64,000 nt of DNA from Acidobacteriota bacterium (lineage in GTDB: Bacteria > Acidobacteriota > Blastocatellia > HR10): positions 1 through 64,000 of the forward strand of contig JAUQQC010000012.1 of the NCBI GenBank assembly GCA_030550025.1. The letters are read 5' to 3'. The translations under genes were made by a program, and so were the position numbers. Below, one piece after another: positions 30,452 through 39,341 of the stretch. The notes below the pieces were generated by a model. That model saw only the letters and a program-made list of their open reading frames with translations. It was not told where the DNA came from and ran no database searches. How positions within the stretch are numbered: position 1 is the stretch's first letter; each line of letters opens with the position of its first letter.

Positions 30452-31086
30452 CGTCGTACAGGAGACCGGCACATGTTGGACATGGGATGCTGATTGGCGC
30501 TTTCCTTGTCACCGTCGCCTATTTTCTGCTCAAGCTCGCCTACACACATTGGCTACCTGGAACGCTCATCACGTTCGGGCTTCTCGCTGCGGGCTCCGCG
30601 TACGCACAGTGGGTCTGGAAGGCGCGCGTCCCTTGGTGGGTTCTCGGATCGCTCTTTCTGGCCGTGCAGGTGGATTTGCTCGGCAATCATTTCCACATGT
30701 ACGGACGTCCGTTTGGCCCTGTACAGTACGACGAGTTCGCGCACATGATGGGATCGGGTCTGAGCGTGCCGGCCTTTATCTGGCTCTTCGCCGAAGTCGC
30801 GCACCGGCAAAGGCTCTCACTGTCACGGGGATGGATCGCGACGCTGGCGGTCTCGCTCAGCTTCTCGGCGGCTGCGATCTACGAGATCATCGAGCTGTGG
30901 GACGAACTCTACTTCGGCGGCCGGCGCATCTGGAGCCCGCACGACTGCCCGAACGATCTGCAATGGGATCTGGGCGGGAAGATTTTGGGAGCGACGATCA
31001 CCGTTCTCCTTTGGCGGAATGGCAAGCGCGGCGTCCTGGGACATGCTTCCGAGGAGTCCAAAGGCGGCATCCCTCACGCGCCTTGA
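30448..31086 (+). CDS. DUF2238 (YjdF-like) inner membrane protein
   Basis: A 212-residue protein with about six membrane helices. Conserved DLLGNHFHMYGRPFGPVQYDEFAHMMGS near residues 75-105 with its paired histidines and aspartates, and YEIIELWDELYFGG near residue 150, match the DUF2238/YjdF family. Function unknown. Coupled to queG by an ATGA overlap and followed by lpxD after 21 bases, so these three may form one transcript. Confidence 0.8.
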   Translation: MTSYRRPAHVGHGMLIGAFLVTVAYFLLKLAYTHWLPGTLITFGLLAAGSAYAQWVWKARVPWWVLGSLFLAVQVDLLGNHFHMYGRPFGPVQYDEFAHMMGSGLSVPAFIWLFAEVAHRQRLSLSRGWIATLAVSLSFSAAAIYEIIELWDELYFGGRRIWSPHDCPNDLQWDLGGKILGATITVLLWRNGKRGVLGHASEESKGGIPHAP

Positions 31087-31107
31087 GATTTCGGAGGGGG
31101 TGAGACC

Positions 31108-32166
31108 ATGCGAAAGACGGCCGGGGAGATCGCGGAACTCGTCGGCGGTCGCCTGATTGGTGAAGCGATGCGGGAGATCTCCGGCGTGGCGAGTCTGGAG
31201 ACGGCGACCGAAGGGGAGATCGCTTTCGTGGAATCCGAGGAGTATCGCCCGCAGGCGGAACGCTCGCGCGCCGGATGCCTCATTGTCCCGGAAGGCTTTC
31301 ATCTGCTGGGCAAGACGCTCATTGTGGTCGCGCACCCGCGTCGCGCGTTCGCCGACGTCGTTCTCCTCTTTCATCCACCTTCCCGTCCGGTGCCCGGCGT
31401 CCATCCGACGGCGATCCTTGGCGAAGGGGTCATCCTCGGCGAAGACGTGAGCATCGGCCCTTATGTCGTCCTCGAACGCGAGGTGCGCATTGGGGCGCGC
31501 ACGTGGATCGGCGCGGGCGTCTACGTCGGCGCGCGCAGCACAATCGGCGAGGACTCGATCGTCCACCCGAACGTGACGATCTATCATGATGTGCACATCG
31601 GCGCGCGCGTCATCATCCACAGCGGGAGCGTCATCGGCAGCGATGGCTTCGGGTATTTCCTCGTCGAGGGGCGCTATCGGAGATTCCCCCAAGTGGGGAG
31701 CGTCATCATCGAGGACGAGGTGGAGATCGGTGCGTGCGTCTGCATTGATCGGGGGACGCTCGGGGCCACGCATATCGGTCGGGGCGTGAAGATTGATAAC
31801 CTCGTGCAGATCGCGCACAACGTGACGATCGAGGGGGATACGGTGATCGCTGCGCAAACGGGCATCGCCGGCAGCTCCTACGTCGAGCGCGGCGTGCAGA
31901 TCGGTGGTCAAGTCGGCATCGCCGACCATGTGCGCATCGGCGCACGAGCGATCATTGGCGCGCAAGCCGGAGTTCCTTCGGGGAAGAAGATTCGCGCGGG
32001 GGAGTTCGTCTGGGGCACCCCCGCACGCCCGATGCGCGAATTCAAAGAACAGTACGCGCATGTGAGCCGTCTGCCCCAGCTGCGCCAGATGGTCGTCGCC
32101 TTGAGCGAACAGCTGGAGGAACTGCGGCGACTGGTCCTCGAAGAACGAGCAAAGAAGGATGCCTAG
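31108..32166 (+). CDS. lpxD: UDP-3-O-(3-hydroxyacyl)glucosamine N-acyltransferase
   Basis: A 352-residue enzyme that adds the second acyl chain in lipid A synthesis. An N-terminal uridine-binding domain (residues 1-100) is followed by a long run of hexapeptide repeats forming a left-handed beta helix (GVILGEDVSIGPYVVLEREV...). The catalytic histidine is in QIAHNVTIEGDTVIAAQTGI near residue 238. The C-terminal helix (LPQLRQMVVALSEQLEELRR) is typical of the trimer. GGAGGGGGTGAG precedes the ATG. It shows the organism makes lipid A. It is separated from fabZ-lpxA-lpxI, which lie 6 kb away. Confidence 0.95.
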   Translation: MRKTAGEIAELVGGRLIGEAMREISGVASLETATEGEIAFVESEEYRPQAERSRAGCLIVPEGFHLLGKTLIVVAHPRRAFADVVLLFHPPSRPVPGVHPTAILGEGVILGEDVSIGPYVVLEREVRIGARTWIGAGVYVGARSTIGEDSIVHPNVTIYHDVHIGARVIIHSGSVIGSDGFGYFLVEGRYRRFPQVGSVIIEDEVEIGACVCIDRGTLGATHIGRGVKIDNLVQIAHNVTIEGDTVIAAQTGIAGSSYVERGVQIGGQVGIADHVRIGARAIIGAQAGVPSGKKIRAGEFVWGTPARPMREFKEQYAHVSRLPQLRQMVVALSEQLEELRRLVLEERAKKDA

Positions 32167-32170
32167 ATCC

Positions 32171-32821
32171 CTACGGGGACGCAGCCTTCAGGCGCAGGAG
32201 GTGCGCGACAAGACTCGGCGAGAAGTACGCTTCGATCAACGCCGCGAGAACCAGGAGCACGTACGCCGCCACCACCACTTTGCCATAGGTGCTCGCTTCC
32301 CGCCACCAATCGACGCTCTGGCCGCGCGCCGCCTTGTAGACCCGAAATCCCAAGTGCACGCCCAGAGCACCAACCGTGGCAAAGGCCGTCAGCTCCGGGA
32401 TCCCATGCGGCAGAAGCGCCGCGAGCATCACCACAAGCGGTGTCCCCTGCTGGTGCGAGATCTGGGCGAGCAACCCGATGAAGTACCCAATCAAGAGCAT
32501 CTCGGCCAACGAGAGCAAGCCCGCGGTCAAAATCCCTAACGTGAGCATCAGAAAGACGCGCGTGTTGTTCGTGAAGATGACATGGAAGGTGTGCTCCCCG
32601 CGAATGCTCTGCATGATCGTGACAGAGGCATGCACGTCCCGCTCGGGAAGGGACAGCTCAGGAAAGGGGACCATGAGTCCAATCCCAAGGCCTACGGCCA
32701 AGGCAAGCGCCATGACGCCGAATCCCACAAGCACCCACCGCTTGTTCAGCACGCGCATCGTTCGCTCCGCTTCCCCATCGAGATCGGCGTGAGTATATTC
32801 GGGCGAAGGAGGACGCGTCAA
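32171..32821 (-). CDS. SpoIIM-like (DUF95) membrane protein
   Basis: A 216-residue protein with five hydrophobic segments and the family signature ALLPHGIPELTAFATVGALG near residues 130-150, preceded by FTNNTRVFLMLTLGILTAG. The family is named after sporulation stage II protein M but is widespread in non-sporulating bacteria. Function unknown. It converges with lpxD, with only four bases between the stops. Confidence 0.85.
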   Translation of the reverse strand: MTRPPSPEYTHADLDGEAERTMRVLNKRWVLVGFGVMALALAVGLGIGLMVPFPELSLPERDVHASVTIMQSIRGEHTFHVIFTNNTRVFLMLTLGILTAGLLSLAEMLLIGYFIGLLAQISHQQGTPLVVMLAALLPHGIPELTAFATVGALGVHLGFRVYKAARGQSVDWWREASTYGKVVVAAYVLLVLAALIEAYFSPSLVAHLLRLKAASP

Positions 32822-32864
32822 GAAGCCGCTTCATCCGGCGGGCGACGTGACAGGATTTCCGTGC

Positions 32865-32893
32865 TTGTTCTCTCGCATGCCTTCCGGTACACT
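32865..32893 (+). promoter_or_regulatory. Putative promoter of the amidohydrolase gene
   Basis: TTGTTC (32865-32870), a 17-base spacer and TACACT (32888-32893), about 25 bases upstream of the amidohydrolase ATG. The -10 is good, the -35 moderate. Confidence 0.55.
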
Positions 32894-32919
32894 ACCGAGC
32901 GGATGAATGGGAGGGGTTC

Positions 32920-34590
32920 ATGCGAAGCGTGGGGATAATGGGGATGCTCGCGATGCTTCTCATGGCGCACGTCGGACCGCTTCGAGAGGAAGCGGAACTC
33001 GTCTTGCTTGGCGGGCGAGTGTGGACGGGCGATCCGCGTCAGCCGCAGGCGGAAGCTGTGGCGATCGGTGGCGGACGCATTCTGGCCATTGGTCGAACGG
33101 AATCGGTGCGCGCTTTGATCGGCCCGCGCACGCAGGTTCTCACTGTAGAGGGGCGGCTTGTGCTCCCTGGATTCATAGACAACCACACGCACTTTTTGAA
33201 CGGCGGATTTCACCTACTCAGCGTGGACTTGCGCGATGCGCGCGATCCGCAGGAGTTCGCTCGCCGGATCGCCGAACGCGCGAAGGCGCTTCCGCCGGGG
33301 CGATGGATCACCGGCGGCAACTGGGATCACGAGCTGTGGCCGGGAGCACCTCTGCCGCGCAAGGAATGGATTGACCCCTATACGCCGAATACGCCAGTCT
33401 TCGTCACGCGATTGGATGGCCACATGGGTTTGGCCAACAGCGTGGCCCTGCGCCAGGCGGGCATCACGCGCCAGACGCCAGATCCGCCCGGAGGGACGAT
33501 CGTGCGAGATCCGCAAACGGGCGAGCCGACGGGCATTTTGAAAGACGCCGCCATGTCGCTCATCTACCGAGTGATCCCAGAGCCGAGCGACCACGAATAT
33601 GACGAAGCCCTTCGCGCGGCGCTGCGCGAGGCCGCTCGCGTCGGCGTCACCTCAATTCAGGACATCACCGAGTGGGATCATTGGCCCGTCTATCGGCGCG
33701 CGCGCCAGCGAGGGGAGTTGACCGTACGCGTGTACGCGCGAACGCCGATCCCGCAGTGGGAGCGACAGCGCGAGCTGGTCGCCCGCGAAGGCCCGGGCGA
33801 TGAATGGCTGCGGCTTGGTGGCTTCAAAGGCTTCGTGGACGGGTCGCTTGGCTCGACGACGGCTCTCTTCTTCGAGCCGTATACGGACGCCCCGCAGACC
33901 AACGGCTTGCTCCACAGTCAGATGTTTCCCGAGGGGGTCATGAAGCAGCGGATTGCGGCGGCCGATCGAGCCGGCTTTCAGTGCTCGATTCATGCCATTG
34001 GGGACAAAGCCAATGCGTTGCTGCTTGATCTCTTCGAAGCCGTCATTCGCGAGAACGGCCCGCGCGATCGGCGATTTCGCATCGAGCACGCGCAGCATCT
34101 GCGCCCGCAGGACATCCCGCGCATGGCGCGGCTGGGCGTCATCGCCTCCATGCAGCCATATCATGCGATTGACGACGGACGCTGGGCCGAAAAGCGCATC
34201 GGGCACGAGCGCTGCAAGACGACCTATGCCTTTCGGTCGCTTCTGGATGCGGGCGTGCGCGTGACGTTCGGATCGGATTGGCCGGTCGCTCCTTTGAACC
34301 CTCTGCTTGGCATTTACGCGGCGGTGACCCGGAAGACTCTGGACGGCAAGAATCCGAACGGATGGTTCCCCGAGCAGAAGATCACGGTCGAAGAAGCCGT
34401 CCGCGCCTACACCGTCTGGGGAGCGTACGCGGAATTCGCCGAGGCCGTGAAGGGATCGCTCGAAGTCGGCAAGTTCGCCGATCTGGTCGTCCTCTCCCGC
34501 GACATCTTTGTCATCCCGCCGGATGAGATCGCTCAGGTCGAGGTGCTCTATACGATCGTCGGCGGGAAGATCGTCTACGCCGCGCGCTGA
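32920..34590 (+). CDS. Amidohydrolase family protein (YtcJ-like)
   Basis: A 556-residue metal-dependent hydrolase of the Amidohydro_3 type. It has the N-terminal beta part (LVLLGGRVWTGDP), the metal-binding FIDNHTHF near residue 87, GGNWDHELWPG near residue 130, GFVDGSLGSTTALFFEPY near residue 305, SIHAIGDKANALLL near residue 352 and GSDWPVAPLNPL near residue 450. The first 20 residues are hydrophobic and could be a signal sequence. Members hydrolyse amides; the substrate is unknown. GGGAGGGG precedes the ATG. It runs into the glycosyltransferase gene with no gap. Confidence 0.9.
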   Translation: MRSVGIMGMLAMLLMAHVGPLREEAELVLLGGRVWTGDPRQPQAEAVAIGGGRILAIGRTESVRALIGPRTQVLTVEGRLVLPGFIDNHTHFLNGGFHLLSVDLRDARDPQEFARRIAERAKALPPGRWITGGNWDHELWPGAPLPRKEWIDPYTPNTPVFVTRLDGHMGLANSVALRQAGITRQTPDPPGGTIVRDPQTGEPTGILKDAAMSLIYRVIPEPSDHEYDEALRAALREAARVGVTSIQDITEWDHWPVYRRARQRGELTVRVYARTPIPQWERQRELVAREGPGDEWLRLGGFKGFVDGSLGSTTALFFEPYTDAPQTNGLLHSQMFPEGVMKQRIAAADRAGFQCSIHAIGDKANALLLDLFEAVIRENGPRDRRFRIEHAQHLRPQDIPRMARLGVIASMQPYHAIDDGRWAEKRIGHERCKTTYAFRSLLDAGVRVTFGSDWPVAPLNPLLGIYAAVTRKTLDGKNPNGWFPEQKITVEEAVRAYTVWGAYAEFAEAVKGSLEVGKFADLVVLSRDIFVIPPDEIAQVEVLYTIVGGKIVYAAR

Positions 34591-35610
34591 GTGCGAATCC
34601 TGATCATTCACGCTGGGGCTTTAGGAGACTGCCTGCTGACGCTGCCAGCTTTGGGCGCGCTCGCTCGGCGCTTTCCCGAAGCGGAGATCGAGCTGGCGGG
34701 ATTTCCTTCGCCTCACGGCTTGCTTGAACGGCGTAGTCCCGTCAACCGCGTGGTCTCGATCGAAGCCCTTGGTCTCTACCGCGCCTTCACTGGGGAACTT
34801 CCCGAAGACCTGGCCGCCTATCTCCGGAGTTTCGACCTGATCATCTCCTGGTTTGGACACCAGGACGAGGCCTACTGTCGGGCCCTCGCCAGCCTCGGCC
34901 ACGGCGAATCCGCGCCGCGCCTGCTTATTGCGAGCAGCCGACCACCGGCCGAAAGCTCCGAGCATGCCGTGGACTTTCTGCTGAGCACGCTCGCGCCCCT
35001 TGGGCTCACCATCGACGAGCGCACGCCGCGTCTTGCGCTCCTTGAGGAAGACCACGAAGCGGCCGAACGCATTCTGCACACCTTCGGGATCGGAACGGCC
35101 GATGACTCTCTTCGAGTTATCGCGATTCATCCGGGGAGCGGCAGCCAACGCAAATGTTGGCCTGTTGCCCGGTTCGCTCCCCTCATCCACGCACTCGATC
35201 GGCCAGATCGCCTCTTCCTCCTCATTGAAGGTCCGGCCGATCGTGACTCCGTCGAGCAGCTTCTGGAACTATGTGTCCACAGGGACCGGGCGTACACGCA
35301 GCTACGTCTGGCCCGATTGAGGAACGCGCCCTTGCCCCATCTGGCCGCCGTCCTGGCGCGCTGTCATCTTTTCATCGGCAACGATTCCGGAGTCACGCAT
35401 CTGGCAGCTTCTGTTGGCGCTCCCGTGGTCGCCCTCTTCATCGCGACGGATCCGGCGCGCTGGGGGCCTCGTGGGCGCGTGCACATCCTGCAAGGCGATC
35501 CTTCGGTCGAGGAGGTTCGCGCGCTGTGCGAGCGCGTGCTAGAGGCCACCGCTCTCACCAGAAGACCTCAATCTCGTACCGATCTGACCCGCTCTTCTTG
35601 TCCTCGATGA
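34591..35610 (+). CDS. Glycosyltransferase family 9 (heptosyltransferase-like)
   Basis: A 339-residue protein starting at GTG right after the amidohydrolase stop. It has VRILIIHAGALGDCLLTLPAL at the N-terminus, IAIHPGSGSQRKCWP near residue 178 and FIGNDSGVTHLAASVGAPVV near residue 265, the ADP-heptose/UDP-sugar binding features of GT9. It likely transfers a sugar to the lipopolysaccharide inner core, in keeping with the lipid A genes nearby. Its 3' end overlaps the convergent small gene by 56 bases. Confidence 0.88.
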   Translation: MRILIIHAGALGDCLLTLPALGALARRFPEAEIELAGFPSPHGLLERRSPVNRVVSIEALGLYRAFTGELPEDLAAYLRSFDLIISWFGHQDEAYCRALASLGHGESAPRLLIASSRPPAESSEHAVDFLLSTLAPLGLTIDERTPRLALLEEDHEAAERILHTFGIGTADDSLRVIAIHPGSGSQRKCWPVARFAPLIHALDRPDRLFLLIEGPADRDSVEQLLELCVHRDRAYTQLRLARLRNAPLPHLAAVLARCHLFIGNDSGVTHLAASVGAPVVALFIATDPARWGPRGRVHILQGDPSVEEVRALCERVLEATALTRRPQSRTDLTRSSCPR

Positions 35611-35971
35611 GGATGCGGGCCGTGAAATTGTTCTCCCGCGTCGGTTGCTCCAGAATTTCGACCCGTCCGCGACCTCGGACCTTTCGCACACTCACGGTCA
35701 CAGGTTCAGCCGGCAGCGGCCGCTCTAAGCGGAAATCGGCCTCCACAATCGGCTCGCCCTCCTCGTGGATGATCCACACGATCCCTCGTCGGATGCAGAG
35801 GATGTCGCGTCCATCCACGCGCCCCCACCATCGCAAGCCACGCTGCGGTGGTTTCTCGGACACCCAAGCGGTGACCATGCTCGGCGCATGGGGGACGATG
35901 TCCCCGAGAGCCCAAACAGCGCCCAGACCAAGCGCCAGAAGCACTTGGAGCGCTCGCTCCCACACCCTCAT
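35555..35971 (-). CDS. Hypothetical exported protein
   Basis: A 138-residue protein with an N-terminal hydrophobic segment (residues 7-23, LQVLLALGLGAVWALGD) and a mostly beta C-terminal part rich in charged residues (VRKVRGRGRVEILEQP). AAGGGG lies upstream of the ATG. I recognise no family. It overlaps the end of the convergent GT9 gene, which is uncommon for two real genes but tolerable at 56 bases. Confidence 0.55.
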   Translation of the reverse strand: MRVWERALQVLLALGLGAVWALGDIVPHAPSMVTAWVSEKPPQRGLRWWGRVDGRDILCIRRGIVWIIHEEGEPIVEADFRLERPLPAEPVTVSVRKVRGRGRVEILEQPTRENNFTARILIEDKKSGSDRYEIEVFW

Positions 35972-36132
35972 GTCTTTCCCCTTCTACCCCGAACTCGGCG
36001 ATCGCCGGTATATTTTAGTCAAACGCCTGCCCCCTCCCGCACATCATAGGCGTACTCATCCGACACGTCGCCCCGCGACGGGGCGTCGAGCAAGACCATC
36101 TGTCCCCTGAAGCGAACAAAGCCGACATCGGC

Positions 36133-36161
36133 TTGACCCTTATGGGGGAAAGGGGTATACT
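36133..36161 (+). promoter_or_regulatory. Promoter of the candidate 6S RNA
   Basis: TTGACC (36133-36138), a 17-base spacer and TATACT (36156-36161). Transcription would start near 36168, a few bases before the closing stem of the structured RNA, and not near any coding start. Confidence 0.75.
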
Positions 36162-36168
36162 CCCCCAC

Positions 36169-36375
36169 GTGAGGGGCTTCTGCGAAGTTGGTGATGGTTG
36201 GCGAAGTTAGAGCCAACACGAGAACGTTGGGGAGGCCGATGCGAGGGACCTTATCAAGGTAGGCCCCGCCCAGGGAGCGGGGAAACCGACGATAAGGGCT
36301 AGGCCGCCCACCTGGAGAAATCCAGGTTCAACTGTCGCCACCACACGGCCAAGCGGAAGCCCCCAAGATTTTTTT
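36169..36375 (+). ncRNA. ssrS: Candidate 6S RNA
   Basis: About 200 bases begin just after a strong promoter and end with a run of seven T (36369-36375). The ends pair (GGGGCTTC 36173-36180 with GAAGCCCC 36356-36363), and the pairing continues with UUGG/CCAA and GUG-UGG/CCA-CAC. The middle has a 3'-side hairpin with a GAAA loop (36310-36327), as in the central bubble of 6S RNA. A terminal arm is formed by CCTTATC/GATAAGG (36249-36255, 36291-36297) enclosing CCCCGC/GCGGGG. This rod-bubble-rod layout fits 6S RNA, which binds RNA polymerase. Its place next to ymdB also fits neighbourhoods where 6S RNA lies near zapA-rny-ymdB. An uncharacterised RNA or a ymdB leader element remains possible. Confidence 0.6.
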
Positions 36376-36395
36376 ACTTCCGAACGGAGGTCCGT

Positions 36396-37169
36396 ATGCG
36401 CGTGCTTGCGATTGGGGACATCGTCGGGCGTCCGGGACGCCGTATCGTCCAGGAGAAGCTCCCGCAGCTGAGGCAGCAACTTGAGATCGAGTTCGTCGTC
36501 GCCAACGTGGAGAACGCGGCCGGCGGCTTCGGCATCACGCCCGATGTGGCGCAGGAGTTGCTGGCCGCCGGCATTGACGTGATGACCTCGGGCAACCACA
36601 TCTTTGACAAGAAGGAGGTCTTTCAAATCATTGAGACCGAACCCCGGCTTTTGCGCCCGGCCAATTATGCGCCGGGGGTGCCCGGACGCGGCGTCTGGTC
36701 CGGTCGCTCCACGCGCGGACATCCGATCACAGTGATCAATCTGCAAGGGCGTGTCTTCATGTCTCCGAGCGACTGCCCGTTTCGGACGGTTGATGCCCTC
36801 TTGGCTGAGATTCGCGAGCCTCAGATCATCCTCGTGGACATGCACGCGGAAGCCACCTCGGAGAAGATCGCCATGGGGTGGTACCTGGACGGACGCGTGA
36901 GCGTCGTCTTCGGCTCGCACACGCATGTGCCGACGGCCGACGAGATGATCCTGCCTCAGGGCACGGCTTACATTACCGATCTGGGCATGACGGGCCCTTA
37001 CGATGGAGTGATCGGCATCAAACGCGAGCAGATTCTGGATCGGTTCCTCCGCGGGATGCCACAGCGTTTCGAGGTCGCTTCTGGCGATGTGCGTCTGTGC
37101 GGCGCCCTCATCGAAATTGACGAGGCGACCTATCGCGCCACGCACATCACGCGGGTGATGGTGAAGTGA
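36396..37169 (+). CDS. ymdB: YmdB family metallophosphoesterase
   Basis: A 257-residue protein of the TIGR00282 family (2',3'-cyclic nucleotide phosphodiesterase in Bacillus). Metal ligands are visible in [10 protein letters not shown] (residues 6-15), [13 protein letters not shown] (near 36), [11 protein letters not shown] (near 65), [11 protein letters not shown] (near 148) and [12 protein letters not shown] (near 172). ACGGAGGT precedes the ATG. In many genomes it follows rny; here the preceding element is the structured RNA. Confidence 0.93.
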   Translation: MRVLAIGDIVGRPGRRIVQEKLPQLRQQLEIEFVVANVENAAGGFGITPDVAQELLAAGIDVMTSGNHIFDKKEVFQIIETEPRLLRPANYAPGVPGRGVWSGRSTRGHPITVINLQGRVFMSPSDCPFRTVDALLAEIREPQIILVDMHAEATSEKIAMGWYLDGRVSVVFGSHTHVPTADEMILPQGTAYITDLGMTGPYDGVIGIKREQILDRFLRGMPQRFEVASGDVRLCGALIEIDEATYRATHITRVMVK

Positions 37170-37211
37170 TCCCCCCTGAGGCGTCGGCGCTTCGCTGTGG
37201 TTGAAGAGGTC

Positions 37212-37240
37212 TTGCCTCACCTGAGGGGACGAAGTACAAT
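37212..37240 (+). promoter_or_regulatory. Promoter of ompH-fabZ-lpxA-lpxI
   Basis: TTGCCT (37212-37217), a 17-base spacer and TACAAT (37235-37240), about 30 bases upstream of the OmpH-like gene start. Confidence 0.65.
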
Positions 37241-37272
37241 GCCACTTTGTGAAACTATCGAGAGGGAGACCT

Positions 37273-37953
37273 ATGAGAACGGTTGGACTTGTGATCGCCG
37301 TGCTGAGTTTGGGGTCTCTCGCGCCTATCTGGGCGCAAGGACAGCCTCAAGCTCAACCGCAAGGGGGGACGCCGGCGTCGGTCCCCGTCGGACGTATCGC
37401 CGTGATCAACACGAACGCCTTCTTCGCCGATGATGGCATTCAACAGCTCCTTCAACAAGCGCGGCGAGTCAACGACATGTTCAAGGACAAGGAGGCGGAG
37501 CTGAATGCTCTCCAACAGCGGGTGGAGAGCCTGCGTCGGGAGCTGGAGACCCAAGGCCCAAACCTGACGCCACAAGCGCGCGCGGATAAGCAAGAGGCGC
37601 TTGAACAGCTGGAGCGAGAGTACCAGCGAAAGAAAGAAGATGCCGAGCGCGCGTATCAACGCGCCTTTCGAGATGCCATCGCACCGGTGCGCGAGCGAAT
37701 CGGGGCTTTTCTGGAGACGTATGCCAAGAGTCGGGGGATCACCATCGTTTTGGAAGTCGCCAATCTCGTGCAGGCGGGCGGACTCGTCTACGTGGATCCG
37801 GCGGCCGACATCACGCGCGATTTCATCAACGAGTACAACAAGGCCAATCCGGTGACGACGTCCTCCGCGCCGGCATCTCCGAGCGCCGAACGCCCAGCTT
37901 CCGGGGCCCGATCGGCTCCGACATCTCAAAAGACTCCTCCGCGGAAACCGTGA
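37273..37953 (+). CDS. OmpH/Skp family periplasmic chaperone
   Basis: A 226-residue exported protein with a signal sequence (about residues 1-23, ending near IWAQ), a glutamine-rich linker, and the OmpH fold. RIAVINTNAFFADDGIQQLL opens the domain near residue 45, a long coiled coil spans about residues 60-150, and RGITIVLEVANLVQAGGLVY closes it. Skp-type chaperones escort outer membrane proteins through the periplasm. The last 40 residues are low-complexity Ser/Ala/Pro. It heads the operon with fabZ, lpxA and lpxI, as is common in Gram-negatives. Confidence 0.9.
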   Translation: MRTVGLVIAVLSLGSLAPIWAQGQPQAQPQGGTPASVPVGRIAVINTNAFFADDGIQQLLQQARRVNDMFKDKEAELNALQQRVESLRRELETQGPNLTPQARADKQEALEQLEREYQRKKEDAERAYQRAFRDAIAPVRERIGAFLETYAKSRGITIVLEVANLVQAGGLVYVDPAADITRDFINEYNKANPVTTSSAPASPSAERPASGARSAPTSQKTPPRKP

Positions 37954-38031
37954 GGGCTCTCGTCTGCGAGTGCGGAGGGCCTTCTCTTTGAGGGCGACCA
38001 TGGCGTCGTCCGCACAGGGCGTGGGAGAGCT

Positions 38032-38565
38032 ATGGAGACCGTATTCGATGCCGTGCAGATTCAGCAATTCCTCCCGCATCGGTATCCCTTCCTGCTGGTG
38101 GATCGCATCATCGAGTTCGAGCCGCGAAAACGGATCGTCGGCATCAAGAACGTGACTCTCAACGAGTTCTTCTTCCAAGGCCATTTCCCGGGAGCGCCGG
38201 TCATGCCCGGCGTGCTCGTGATCGAAGCCATGGCGCAGACGGCCGGTGTGCTCATGTACCACGAAGTGGCCGATGCGAGCAACAAGCTCGTCTTCTTCAC
38301 GGGCATTGACAAGGCCAAGTTCCGGCGGCCCGTCGTCCCCGGCGATACCTTGCGATTAGAACTGACGGTCCTCAAGTTGAAATCCCGCTACATTCGGCTC
38401 CGGGGGGAAGCGTACGTGGATGGACAGCTTGTCGCGGAGGCTGAGATCACGTCCTCGCTGGTGGACATCAGCGCCGTTCGCAAGAACGCCGCCGCGCTTC
38501 AGGTCCCGGCGTTTCAGGCGGACGGCTCGCCCCATGCGGAGGACGCTTTGGGGGAGAGCGCGTGA
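38032..38565 (+). CDS. fabZ: 3-hydroxyacyl-ACP dehydratase FabZ
   Basis: A 177-residue hotdog-fold enzyme of fatty acid elongation. It has QFLPHRYPFLLVDRI near residue 12, and the catalytic histidine and glutamate in GHFPGAPVMPGVLVIEAMAQ near residues 50-70. The C-terminal 30 residues beyond the usual 145 are an unconserved tail. GGAG lies a few bases before the ATG. It precedes lpxA with a four-base overlap and competes with it for hydroxyacyl-ACP. Confidence 0.96.
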   Translation: METVFDAVQIQQFLPHRYPFLLVDRIIEFEPRKRIVGIKNVTLNEFFFQGHFPGAPVMPGVLVIEAMAQTAGVLMYHEVADASNKLVFFTGIDKAKFRRPVVPGDTLRLELTVLKLKSRYIRLRGEAYVDGQLVAEAEITSSLVDISAVRKNAAALQVPAFQADGSPHAEDALGESA

Positions 38566-39341
38566 GTGTCACCATTCATCCGACGGCCATCGTAAGCCCG
38601 CGCGCCGAGCTGGGCGAAGGGGTTCAAATCGGCCCCTATGCCATCATCGGCGATGACGTCATCCTTCACGATCGCGTGCGCGTCGCCGCCCATTGCGTCA
38701 TCGAAGGGCCGACCGAGATCGGCGAGGAGACCGTCATCTTCCCCTTCGCTTCGATCGGGCAAATCCCTCAGGACCTGAAGTACAAGGGCGAGCGCAGCCG
38801 CGTCGTCATTGGCCGACGCAATCGCATCCGCGAGTACGTGACGATCCATCGCGGTACCGAAGGCGGTGGGGGGATCACGAGCCTCGGGGATGACAACTTG
38901 CTCATGGTGCAAGCGCACGTGGCGCATGATTGCCGCGTCGGCAATCACGTCATCATGGCCAACGGCGCATCCTTAGCCGGTCATGTCCTCGTCGAGGATC
39001 ACGCGACGCTCGGCGCGTATGTCGGCGTGCACCAATTCTGCCGCATTGGGAAATACGCCTTTGTGGGGGCCTATGCGGTCGTGGTGAAGGACGTCCTGCC
39101 CTATTCCCTCTGCGCGGGGAACCACGCCCGTTGCTACGGGCCGAATACCATCGGGCTCCGTCGCAAGGGCTTCACCGCCCAGCAGAGGCGCGCCATTGAT
39201 CGGGCGTTTCATCTGCTACTTTCGGCGAAACTCAACACGACGCAAGCGCTCGAGGCTATGCGACGGGAGCTCGGCCATGTCCCTGAAGTTCAAGACCTCA
39301 TCGCCTTCATCGAGACCTCGCAACGAGGCGTCGTGAAGTGA
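38562..39341 (+). CDS. lpxA: UDP-N-acetylglucosamine O-acyltransferase
   Basis: A 259-residue enzyme that makes the first committed acyl transfer of lipid A synthesis. A GTG start overlaps the fabZ stop. Hexapeptide repeats run from the start (VTIHPTAIVSPRAELGEGVQ) to about residue 180; the catalytic histidine is in QAHVAHDCRVGNHVIMANG near residue 118; a helical C-terminal domain follows (GFTAQQRRAIDRAFHLLL). Confidence 0.96.
   Translation: MSVTIHPTAIVSPRAELGEGVQIGPYAIIGDDVILHDRVRVAAHCVIEGPTEIGEETVIFPFASIGQIPQDLKYKGERSRVVIGRRNRIREYVTIHRGTEGGGGITSLGDDNLLMVQAHVAHDCRVGNHVIMANGASLAGHVLVEDHATLGAYVGVHQFCRIGKYAFVGAYAVVVKDVLPYSLCAGNHARCYGPNTIGLRRKGFTAQQRRAIDRAFHLLLSAKLNTTQALEAMRRELGHVPEVQDLIAFIETSQRGVVK

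Noticed and set aside
36248..36260. CCTTATCAAGG resembling the start of a SAM-I riboswitch
   Set aside because: The following conserved core (GGAGGGA...GGCAACC) is missing; the bases are better explained as part of the terminal arm of the 6S-like RNA.
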